Shown here one piece after another: positions 48,084 to 51,779 of a stretch of DNA of 64,000 nt. The DNA comes from Adiantum capillus-veneris (Eukaryota > Streptophyta > Polypodiopsida > Polypodiales > Pteridaceae). Where the stretch lies: the NCBI GenBank assembly GCA_014529385.2, contig CM043969.1, positions 72,861,176 through 72,925,175 on the forward strand, given 5' to 3'. The number at the start of each line of letters is the position of its first letter. Positions within the stretch are counted from its first letter, which is position 1. The position numbers and the translations under genes were made by a program. Under the pieces are notes generated by a model. It worked only from the letters and a program-made list of their open reading frames with translations. It was not told the DNA's origin and did no database searches.

Positions 48084-48264
48084 CCCCCCTCCTTCCTGCC
48101 TTGCTCTTTTTGTTTGTTTCTTTTAGCAGCATACTGAGAAAGGACATGATTACTGTTACTCTTTCACAGAGAGTTGAAGCCCTCTGCAGCCCAGTTTGTG
48201 AACACAAGCTCAGAAAACAATATATCAGATGAGTTTGACGATTTTAATCCGCGTGCTACATCAG
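24892..48264 (+). CDS. EPSIN: EPSIN, ENTH-domain clathrin adaptor (partial, eight exons)
   Basis: Epsins bind phosphoinositides through an N-terminal ENTH domain and link cargo and clathrin at endosomal, Golgi and plasma membranes. The start [14 protein letters not shown] is the usual plant epsin N-terminus, followed by [30 protein letters not shown], then [55 protein letters not shown] and [20 protein letters not shown]. Together these complete the ENTH domain (about residues 15-150). The rest so far is Ser/Arg/Asp-rich and ends with [12 protein letters not shown], an acidic DDF-type segment like those in plant epsins. All exon phases agree and there are no stops. The C-terminal half (about half of the usual length) is not found. 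Intron 2 is about 20.6 kb and full of transposons. The gene may be active with giant introns, or truncated after exon 8. Confidence 0.9.
25014..25065 (+). CDS. EPSIN: EPSIN coding exon 2, GC donor
   Basis: 52 nt encoding the rest of L and then [17 protein letters not shown]. The protein boundary EQK|VLD matches epsins elsewhere and puts the donor at AAG|GCAAGC (25066), a GC-AG intron. A GT six bases later (GTACCA, 25072) could be used instead and would add Ala-Ser. Confidence 0.85.
25161..25366 (+). repeat. Tandem duplication, period 104 bp
   Basis: ATTGATGAGCATTAAATAAGGATTGAGAAT starts at 25161 and 25265; both units end in TTGATTGTCTTTCTCTCTTGCTA. It lies just inside EPSIN intron 2. Confidence 0.92.
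25550..25690 (+). repeat. (GA)n followed by telobox-like AAACCCTAACCCTAGCCC repeats
   Basis: GA run 25550-25603. Two blocks reading AAACCCTAACCCTAGCCC follow at about 25620 and 25662, matching the plant telomere/telobox core AAACCCTAA, separated by a CTGCTGCTGC stretch. Confidence 0.85.
26365..28094 (+). pseudogene. L1-type LINE ORF1 (DUF4283-like domain and zinc knuckle), broken
   Basis: Plant L1 ORF1 proteins carry an RNA-binding fold ending in a knuckle. Here segments such as [20 protein letters not shown] (about 26725-26785) and [19 protein letters not shown] (26848-26904) lead, after one stop, to [17 protein letters not shown] (about 26954-27004), a C-x2-C-x4-H-x4-C knuckle whose last Cys is Tyr. 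A Gln/Arg-rich linker follows, then an open frame of 248 codons (27348-28094) that I cannot assign. Several frameshifts break the gene, and no endonuclease or RT follows. The upstream C-rich stretch (25970-26340) may be its 5' UTR. It could be a non-autonomous LINE derivative. Confidence 0.6.
28302..28525 (-). mobile_element. tRNA-derived SINE with a (TC)n 3' tail
   Basis: Read on the minus strand, a tRNA-like head has an A box, TGGTAGATTGGTT (complement of 28501-28513), and a B box, GAGTTCAACTC (28460-28470), 30 bases apart. Between them is an anticodon-arm-like CCTCT...AGAGG. A body GATCTTTAAGGTCTCTTGGG...ACGACGTTAAAACTC follows, then CTCCTCCT and a long TC tail (GA on the plus strand, 28302-28368). 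A second, 5'-truncated copy with the same body and tail lies at 36800-36925. Pol III transcription from the A/B boxes is the expected mode for such SINEs. Confidence 0.7.
28539..29977 (+). repeat. 5' LTR of gypsy-1
   Basis: Starts TGTCACCAGGAGG and ends GGTTATA; the boundary is set by where it stops matching the 3' LTR and by the adjoining primer site. It contains the conserved 31-bp LTR motif at 29808-29838, just after an ATTAAAGAAA polyadenylation-like sequence. ORFs inside it appear identically in both LTRs and are not genes. Confidence 0.93.
29808..29838 (+). promoter_or_regulatory. Conserved 31-bp LTR motif, copy 1
   Basis: AATACCGAAAGGGGCGCCAG then TCTTTGGGGCC. The same 31 bases recur in LTRs of other families at 36630, 50419, 54933 (minus), 57217 and 63113, with a two-base variant at 38940. 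It always lies some 130-200 bp before the LTR end. Confidence 0.9.
29978..29995 (+). promoter_or_regulatory. Unusual primer binding site of gypsy-1
   Basis: TGGTTCCATCGACGGGAT directly follows the 5' LTR. It begins with TGG as expected for pairing to a tRNA CCA end, and GACGGGAT would pair with a T-arm-like ATCCCGTC. It is not the Met-type TGGTATCAGAGC used by other elements in this window. The tRNA is not identified. Confidence 0.6.
30063..31673 (+). pseudogene. Gypsy-1 gag, with stops and frameshifts
   Basis: The ATG at 30063 starts [20 protein letters not shown]. The frame meets a stop at 30309, resumes to about 30630, shifts to the frame 30635-31174, shifts again to about 31487, and shifts once more into the pol frame. 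The capsid core is recognisable: [19 protein letters not shown] and [20 protein letters not shown] are typical of plant chromodomain-gypsy gag. A knuckle CYICE[12 protein letters not shown] at about 31548-31590 carries a TAG inside. These lesions would block a full Gag. Confidence 0.85.
31674..34601 (+). CDS. Gypsy-1 pol: protease, RT, RNase H, integrase
   Basis: An intact 975-codon frame. Protease: [10 protein letters not shown] with Asp at about residue 30 (DPGA instead of the usual DSGA). [12 protein letters not shown], then the catalytic FFDD at residues 369-372. RNase [16 protein letters not shown] near 515. Integrase: HHCC zinc finger [10 protein letters not shown]...CLVCQKVK near 700-745, and the D,D,E core with Asp in AMDFIFDLP (about 769), Asp in VSDRD (about 829) and Glu in GQSEEAN (about 866). 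In the element this enzyme set copies RNA to DNA and inserts it. The frame really begins upstream, fused to gag. It ends at a TAG where related copies have Trp, so the chromodomain is cut off. Confidence 0.95.
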   Translation: MVGDQPNTDATELCRAWGKVRDQTVPVFFDPGARANFISPELASKLGIRAEEMGMTCEAGLACPGHSEPVTPILGKLRLHIQSYVDAEEFHIMPLEGCDVLLGIPWCYRLHVMVDTYNKKITLVHRGKTHVLDVKLKGESVPVVSASAISSVIKNHLSAYLIFAKEVPQVVSNLSTLDKDRSTSLSGFSDCFSDSLLGELPPERPEDHTIDLVPGSSPPNRPPYRVSAAQQKEIMGQVNELLEKGLIQPSSSPFCSPVLLVQKKDGSWRMCIDYRALNKNTIKNRFPIPRIDDILDRLEGASLFTRIDLKSGYHQIRIRPEDVHKTAFRTTFGLYEFLVMPFGLTNAPATFNRMMDIIFRPHRNFVGTFFDDMIVYSKSEEEHRDHLTAGFNELRKNRLLINAKKSEFFLQEIHFLGHIVSKNGVRMDPAKVEAIRSWPDLKSVHDIRRFLGLCSYYRRFIRNFAEIASPLHALQGKGVTFKWTAKEILAFKHLKEKLTSDPVIILPDLSKPFVVQCDACGHSLGAVLMQNGRVVAYESRILLKTERNLQVYEKELLAVIHALTSWKHYLLGADFVVQTDYQTLRYFLTHTKLSEKHMRWANILSMFHFQIVHVQGKKNVVADALSRKPQISAVSIPYHCELDEMKTQYAEDSDFARIYDQLVDGQHHEHYMLKNDFLMMHGKLCVTKELRPKILMESHAPPYAGHRGIDATVKGVEAFFYWPALRQDVDTFVRSCLVCQKVKFDRQKQPGLLQPLPIPDRPWESIAMDFIFDLPRTQIGNDGIWTIICRFSKQAHFIPVRKKIKPQHMVKIFMSNIFKYHGMPQLIVSDRDLRMTSLFWKALFENMGTTLKFSSSFHPQTDGQSEEANSTVLDLLKCYVSEHKATWEHHLPLVEYAYNNTVHTSTGKAPFEIVEGGKKVPPILQTKDKIFEADKYVQDMDETYRKIKIALEKTQAKQKKVADRHRRELVFSLGD
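34602..35051 (+). pseudogene. Gypsy-1 integrase C-terminus and chromodomain, separated by one stop
   Basis: The frame is the same as pol; only the TAG at 34599-34601 splits them. After VLLRF come basic residues, the [11 protein letters not shown] and [10 protein letters not shown] segments shared by chromodomain-integrases, then an acidic linker, [12 protein letters not shown] and [18 protein letters not shown], the chromodomain core. In this lineage the chromodomain steers integration towards modified histones. TAG versus TGG is a single base, so readthrough or a recent mutation is possible. Confidence 0.9.
35361..36799 (+). repeat. 3' LTR of gypsy-1
   Basis: Same 1439-bp length as the 5' LTR, with the 31-bp motif at 36630-36660. 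It ends GTTATA at 36799 and abuts a GA run. Confidence 0.93.
36800..36925 (-). mobile_element. Second SINE copy, 5' truncated
   Basis: A plus-strand GA run (36800-36853) is followed by GAAGAAGAAGAAGCGAGTTTTAACGTCGTAGGAAAATATCCCAAGAGACCTTAAAGATC, the same tail and body as the SINE at 28302-28525. The tRNA-like head is missing; the match stops near 36925. The gypsy-1 element appears to sit in the GA tail of this copy. Confidence 0.75.
36985..37300 (+). pseudogene. LTR scrap fused to a gypsy chromodomain fragment
   Basis: TATGCTCGTTTGCGGAGGCAAGAGCCTT at about 37001 resembles an internal stretch of the LTR at about 38020-38050. It runs directly into a chromodomain reading [20 protein letters not shown] near 37055-37115. 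The rest of pol is gone. This is the 3' end of gypsy-2, whose LTR follows; a deletion has joined LTR-type sequence to the chromodomain. Confidence 0.7.
37448..39139 (+). repeat. 3' LTR of gypsy-2, about 1.7 kb
   Basis: It starts TGTCATGAGG after the purine run AAGAGGGTGGTA and ends at about GGGCCGGTTTCA (39139), a place that aligns with the end of the gypsy-1 LTR. Blocks such as GCCCCACTAGT, GGCAAGAGCCTT and AGGAACCGG are shared with gypsy-1 LTRs, but overall they differ. The 31-bp motif is present at 38940-38970 with two changes. No 5' LTR is visible. Confidence 0.7.
39180..39850 (+). pseudogene. LINE ORF2 relic: endonuclease piece and pre-RT linker
   Basis: At about 39190-39325 one frame reads [20 protein letters not shown] then [15 protein letters not shown], the central strand of the APE-type endonuclease of LINEs. 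At 39640-39815 another frame reads [20 protein letters not shown] and [17 protein letters not shown], the NTKFF...YF linker found before LINE RTs. The catalytic endonuclease residues between them are lost. The RT itself does not follow, because the Penelope-like element begins here. Confidence 0.65.
39921..40922 (+). pseudogene. Penelope-like element, N-terminal part with GIY-YIG endonuclease
   Basis: An uninterrupted frame of about 330 codons, with no ATG needed upstream of 40014. It carries a GIY-YIG nuclease: [17 protein letters not shown], a conserved EH in [27 protein letters not shown], then the catalytic-type Glu in PRELFWM and the Asn in [14 protein letters not shown] enzymes nick DNA. 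In most Penelope-like elements this domain is C-terminal to the RT. Here it is upstream, as reported for the Chlamys group of plant and algal elements. A basic region follows ([17 protein letters not shown] and [17 protein letters not shown]). The frame stops at 40922 and RT sequence continues downstream with frameshifts. Confidence 0.85.
40923..43025 (+). pseudogene. Penelope-like reverse transcriptase, frameshifted
   Basis: Pieces in several frames give a full order of Penelope RT motifs. They are: [20 protein letters not shown] (about 41610), [20 protein letters not shown] (about 41790), [19 protein letters not shown] (about 42068), [19 protein letters not shown] (about 42360), the catalytic RRFVDDLF (about 42510, normally RYIDDL), [10 protein letters not shown] (about 42650), and a thumb-like [17 protein letters not shown] (about 42896). 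The TFDFTTLYT and GIPMGTNCA motifs are diagnostic of Penelope-like and telomerase-type RTs. It is in the same orientation as, and adjacent to, the GIY-YIG ORF. At least three frameshifts or stops disable it. Confidence 0.88.
43143..43161. other. Small hairpin downstream of the Penelope-like RT
   Basis: CATCACCTCCGGAGGGTGAT can fold with an ATCACC/GGTGAT stem plus CTCC/GGAG pairs. It lies about 120 bp after the RT frame and just before a 251-bp tandem repeat. The catalytic core bases of a hammerhead ribozyme, known from other Penelope-like elements, are not present. Confidence 0.5.
43162..43664 (+). repeat. Two-copy tandem repeat, period 251 bp
   Basis: TAGAAACT(T/A)AGCTCGTTGGTTTTGTAGAGTAC starts at 43162 and 43413. 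Each unit holds a 70-codon ORF beginning MDDLY (43203 and 43454) that includes [20 protein letters not shown]. The two units differ at about six positions within the ORF and most change the residue, so selection on the peptide is not supported. I do not recognise it. It may be the terminal repeat of the Penelope-like element. Confidence 0.75.
44050..44205 (-). pseudogene. Gypsy gag scrap
   Basis: On the minus strand [15 protein letters not shown] is nearly identical to the gypsy-1 gag [14 protein letters not shown], and the upstream KDYK and VGQSVK match [11 protein letters not shown] after a frameshift. About 45 codons survive. Confidence 0.65.
44401..44766 (-). CDS. Acidic/basic charged ORF of unknown function
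   Basis: A 121-codon minus-strand ORF begins [20 protein letters not shown], continues with an acidic stretch ([12 protein letters not shown]) and then a basic helical part ([36 protein letters not shown]). I do not recognise it. A gypsy gag scrap lies just downstream on the same strand, so it may be the N-terminal part of a diverged gag. An exon of a host gene inside the EPSIN intron cannot be excluded. No splice sites or zinc knuckle support either view. Confidence 0.3.
   Translation of the reverse strand: MISKSTYHESEEENNNEEVELGNDIKEKHSVEDVFSEADDEEVAKPKTMQLMRRFLVAIKDRKLSKFILAKDLDPVVKQRKANNPQLLARETQERLAATERERQKAQLNKRSDRFMGICFP
45224..45272 (+). repeat. (TC)n microsatellite
   Basis: Pure TC run that leads directly into the left arm of the perfect inverted repeat at 45279. 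Confidence 0.97.
45279..45389. repeat. Perfect 29-bp inverted repeat with a 53-base loop
   Basis: The 29 bases 45279-45307, starting GCTCTTGTACATCTTCCCCC, are exactly the reverse complement of 45361-45389. Transcribed, the 111-base unit would fold into a long perfect hairpin. It lies in EPSIN intron 2, 325 bp before exon 3, so it would be in the pre-mRNA. It could be a miniature transposon, a small-RNA-type hairpin or a recent palindromic rearrangement. Confidence 0.92.
45714..45793 (+). CDS. EPSIN: EPSIN coding exon 3
   Basis: 80 nt between CCATGCAG and GTAAGT, encoding [20 protein letters not shown] then AQATRN plus two bases. EPWGPHG is the hallmark of ENTH domains. Confidence 0.93.
45938..46016 (+). 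CDS. EPSIN: EPSIN coding exon 4
   Basis: 79 nt between TATGCAG and GTACAT, encoding [20 protein letters not shown] then WRHVYK. Phase 2 in and phase 0 out. Confidence 0.92.
46092..46175 (+). CDS. EPSIN: EPSIN coding exon 5
   Basis: 84 nt between TTTCAG and GTAAGT, encoding [20 protein letters not shown] then VEHVYQIT. Confidence 0.93.
46482..46627 (+). CDS. EPSIN: EPSIN coding exon 6, end of the ENTH domain
   Basis: 146 nt between TTGCTAG and GTAAGA, starting [16 protein letters not shown] and ending [12 protein letters not shown] plus two bases. An alternative acceptor nine bases later (CTTGCAG, starting ATTTTC) would break the frame with exon 5, so the first is preferred. Confidence 0.9.
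46910..47105 (+). repeat. TC run and short tandem repeats in EPSIN intron 6
   Basis: TC at 46910-46932. Then AACCCCCAAAGGATATGACA recurs three times and CACAATTTATATGATCCATGA about twice between 46978 and 47100. Confidence 0.9.
47297..47361 (+). repeat. (TC)n microsatellite in EPSIN intron 6
   Basis: About 32 TC units, followed by GGTAGGTTAGGCTTACATACCTAACC, which contains a short imperfect inverted repeat. Confidence 0.97.
47452..47530 (+). mobile_element. LINE-type 3' tail in EPSIN intron 6
   Basis: GTAATCTTTTGGTCTCATAG, then TTTTGGCCTTTTGAAGACG, ATATAAC and (ATTTC)n. The same sequence on the opposite strand is at about 56600-56695, next to LINE coding remnants. A conserved end plus an ATTTC repeat tail fits a 5'-truncated retroposon. 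It ends only about 85 bp before exon 7. Confidence 0.65.
47616..47933 (+). CDS. EPSIN: EPSIN coding exon 7, Ser/Arg/Asp-rich linker
   Basis: 318 nt from TGCATAG to the donor AG|GTGATT. It encodes [20 protein letters not shown], then a low-complexity region rich in RY, SR and DD ([20 protein letters not shown]). Disordered linkers of this type follow the ENTH domain in plant epsins. Confidence 0.9.
48042..48082 (+). repeat. 41-base C run in EPSIN intron 7
   Basis: An uninterrupted run of C, followed by CCGCCCCCC. It lies between exon 7 and exon 8, about 90 bp upstream of the exon 8 acceptor. As RNA from the other strand it would be a long G run. Confidence 0.95.
48170..48264 (+). CDS. EPSIN: EPSIN coding exon 8
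   Basis: 95 nt between TTTCACAG and GTACCT, encoding [20 protein letters not shown] then [11 protein letters not shown] plus one base. It restores the Arg codon split by the previous intron. This is the last exon I can place; the following donor is phase 1. Confidence 0.88.
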
Positions 48265-48760
48265 GTACCTTGTTTCTTGGTTTTGAATTCCTCTGAGGTG
48301 GTTTTGTTTCTTCTGTTGCTACTTCGCATTTAACTGTTTTTTTGGGCTTCTTAAAGGATTATTATAATTTCAGTATTCAGCATATCATTATGCACTATTA
48401 TTGTTATGCTAATAGTTTTTGTATGGTATAGGTAAGGTTTCCATGAACCTTACGTCCATGTTCCCTATTTTTTCATTTGTGTGTTACACATTTTGTTTGG
48501 CAACTTCTCACGACTGCCATTTAGTGGGAGCAGCAGTGGCACTAAGAGTATATATTGGTTGTACATAGCTTTAGATGCAGCATGTTGACATGGCATTTAT
48601 GTGAATTCTTTGAGGTTCTGGGGCAGGGCAGGAGAAGCTTTCCAGTTTTTTTGGGTTAAAAATCTCTATATTATTACTGTATTATTGGCCTTCAATGTTA
48701 ATACTGGCAAATATAGCACAGAAAGGTTTGCTCCTTGTTGTGTATTTTCTCCTTGTATGC

Positions 48761-48800
<40 letters not shown>

Positions 48801-48935
48801 GCTGCTTACACTGGGTTGAGCACAGAGCTTGTGCGCGAAAGGCGAAAGGCCAGGCAATTATACTTGGTGCGCGATTATACGAACCGCCCCTGTAAGATTT
48901 TAATAACAGTGTCTCATTGCATTAGCTTCATTTTC
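48265..48935. other. Start of EPSIN intron 8; TC tract
   Basis: No exon-like sequence is seen. A TC run lies at 48762-48798. The region passes into a copia relic at about 48940. Confidence 0.5.
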
Positions 48936-49173
48936 ACCTAGGAGGGGGGTGCTTGGTTTCCGAGGGTTATCGATTCTATGATCCAGCCATTAAGGACGTT
49001 GTATTGAGCCGCGATGTGGTCACGGACGAGCTTATTCCTCCCCAATCTTCTACTACAACCCCAGATTTGCCAATACTTGGAGATCTCAACGATGATGTTC
49101 CACTTGAGGTCGATGAACCCTCGTCTATTCTCCGGAGGAGATTGCACCGATTCTTGATGACGCAGATGATATT

Positions 49174-49357
49174 GGTTCTCACCATAGTGGAGAGGTAGAT
49201 CCAATTGTACTAGTAGCTCCCCTCGTGGGGGATAAGTAAGATATGTTACCGAAGTGACTATTAGTGGTTCTCACCATAGTGCAGAGGTAGAGCCAGTTGT
49301 ACTAGTAGCTCCCCCCGCGGGGGATAAGTAAGATATGTTACCGAAGTGACTATTGGA
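49174..49357 (+). repeat. Tandem duplication, period 92 bp, in copia C
   Basis: GGTTCTCACCATAGTG(G/C)AGAGGTAGA ... GATAAGTAAGATATGTTACCGAAGTGACTATT is present twice. Confidence 0.92.
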
Positions 49358-50029
49358 GACCTTGTGAGATGCAACTACTTCAGATTTTTCACTAGATTGG
49401 CGTGATGCAGGTACAATGTGATGTTCTCTGTGACTTCGGATTGTTGAGATAGATGGGACTCCGTTACAGGTAAAGTATGCTTCGATGTCTCTACAGTTTT
49501 CAAGGACAGAGATTCTCGTGATGGTTGAAGAGGCACTTTTGTAGAAAGAGCTTGATTCTATATAGAAGAATAACACTTGGGAGTTGGTTCCGTGACTTGC
49601 CAAACGGAAGGTGATTGGTGTCAAGTGGGTCTACTTGATCAAGTACAAATGTCTTATGGTTCTTTGGATAAGCACAAGGCATGATCCGTTGCCAAGGGCT
49701 TCTCCAAGAACATGGTATGTCCCAATGCAAGAGAACAAATCTTTGTTTGTGGCCTTCTTTGCAAGGCTGACCTTGTGCGGAACGGGAAATAGGTTTTCCA
49801 CGATGCCACACTCCTGCAAGGCATTTGCATCGACTACGAGCTTTTCTCAACAATGACTTATGAGGAGGAGGTGTATGTCGAGCAACCTCCAAGATTCTTG
49901 GATGGAGATTTGAGTGACACGGTTTGCAGATGGTGGAACGCTCTATATAGCCTGAAGCAAGCCTCTCAAGCCTGGTACTAGAAGATAGACTCTTTCTTCC
50001 TACGGCACTCCTTTCATCGCTCTTCTACA

Positions 50030-50581
50030 TGTCACAAACTCGTGACGTGGCAACAGGCCCCTGGACAACCACAATGTTGACGTGGTAGCCAACAGAAAAC
50101 CCGCCGCAAAATGCGCTGACATGCTGACGTGGCAAGCGTACGGATAGCTGTACGGATTTTTCGCTTTTCACGTTGGCAGCCGTACGGATTTCCGGAAAGT
50201 GCACTGAGATGCTTTTGGGGCTTGAATGCTTTATTTTCTAAAAGCTTTTGGGCCCAATGCTTTTGAGTCAATGCTTTTGGGGCTCTGCTTTTGGGCATCC
50301 CTTGTATCAATAAATAAGTGGGCTATAGGCTTCACTTCTCAGAGCATCTGGACGCAGAGTCTGAGAGTGAGCACCTACCCACTCTCTTGTACTTTGAACA
50401 CAGATTAATACAAAATAGAATACCGAAAGGGGCGCCAGTCTTTGGGGCCAATTTCTCTAGGCACGGAACTACACCGGGCCGTGGCGACTCAAGTGTGAAT
50501 TGTGAGCTGTTTTGAAGTGAATCTCTGCGAGTCTGCTGTGTCGCAATAGAATCTTGACTTGGTGTGTCCAATTTTGTTACA
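50030..50581 (+). mobile_element. Solo gypsy LTR inserted in copia C
   Basis: It starts TGTCACAAAC and ends TTTTGTTACA (552 bp), with the 31-bp motif at 50419-50449. It splits the copia RT. The flanks CTACA (left) and CTATA (right) are a 5-bp target duplication with one change. No internal region is present, so it arose by LTR-LTR recombination. It is related to the gypsy-4 LTRs (AGAGCATCTGGACGCAGAGT shared). Confidence 0.85.
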
Positions 50582-51503
50582 CTATAGACCTAGATTTGTC
50601 TATTTACAGTGAGGGATGATCTTGTGACTATAGGTAGCCATGTCGAGCACATTCGCAGTACTATCATCTATGGAGACCTTGGCTAAGGAGTTTGAGATGA
50701 TAGATCTCGGCTGGTTCACTACTTTCTTGGATTGGAGATATGGTAGATAGAGGGGGCATCTTTCTCTCGCAAGAGCGTTGTGTCCAAGAGTTGTTGGAAG
50801 CATTTGGTACGAGTGAGTGTAAATCTATCCTCTCCTATGGATCCCAACTAGAAGTTATGACTGTATGACCCCTCAGATGTAGCATATTGGGTACTCAACA
50901 CCCAGTTTGATGTCAGTTTTTTGATGGGACTTCTCAGCTCTTTGATGCAAAGAGCCCCCAAGTCTCATATGGAGCAGGCTCTTCGGAATTTAGGTATTTA
51001 AGGGCGACCAAGTCATTAGGCATTTTATATGCAGCTAGAGGTACAAACCCCAAGATCATTCTTCAAGGATGGAGTGATTTAGATTGGATTGGAGATCCAG
51101 ATGGACGATGGTTTACTAGAGGCTACACCTTTTCTTTTGGCTCAGGAGCAGTTGCATGGAGCAATAAGAAACAACCTACAGTTGGCTTATCATCCACAGA
51201 GGTGGAGTATAGGGGTGTTTGGAGCGCTACATGTGAGTCAGTGTGGTTTGCCATAGTAGACGACCACGATCTACTGTGACAACTAGAGTTGTATAGCCAT
51301 TACAAGGAAGCCTGTTTTTCATGCCCGAACTAAGCACGTAGAGATATAGTACCATTATGTTCCTGAGAAGACCAAGGATGACTCTCTTTGGCTAGAGTAT
51401 GTTCTTACGTCAAACAACCCTACTGATATCTTCGCCAAACCTCTTCCACAGTGACATTATCCTCTCATGCCAGCTTCCTCGGACTTGTTTCCTGTCTAGG
51501 AGC

Positions 51504-51774
51504 TGAGAGGAGGTGTTAAAGAGTTCTTGTCCAGTGGTGGCTCCGGTATCTCCCAAGAGCAGAGTAGGGAGTGATGGTTGTTTTGTCATTGTGCCCTGCC
51601 GTACGTGAGATAGAGGTATCTTTTTAGTGGTGCATTCCACGGTGTTGCCCATCCTGTAGGCTGGCATGAGAGGCGGGCTACCTATTCCTAGGGTTTTCCG
51701 GGTTCAGAGTCTCTTGCATTTTGTAGTTTTACCTATAAAATGTGAGTCGTCTGTTACTTATGTGACTTGGCACA
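51504..51774 (+). repeat. Polypurine tract and 3' LTR of copia C (end tentative)
   Basis: GAGAGGAGG is followed by TGTTAAAGAGTTC at 51514, shortly after the RNase H end. CTTGGCACA at about 51774 may be the LTR end. Confidence 0.5.
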
Positions 51775-51779
51775 TTTTT

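Larger units (their letters stand above)
48940..51480 (+). pseudogene. Copia element C pol relic (integrase end, RT, RNase H)
   Basis: The integrase end is marked by GYRFYDPAIKDVVLSRDVVT (about 48960-49020). RT pieces follow: VIGVKWVYLIKYK (about 49610), then EEEVYVEQPPRFLDGDLSDT and ALYSLKQASQAWY (about 49862-49980). A solo LTR then interrupts. RT resumes at 50620-50830 (GGIFLSQERCVQELLEAF), and RNase H follows: RATKSLGILYAARGTNPKII, AVAWSNKKQPTVGLSSTEVE and NPTDIFAKPLPQ up to about 51450. The catalytic YVDD segment is missing. A 92-bp tandem duplication (49174 and 49266) adds to the damage. Confidence 0.85.
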
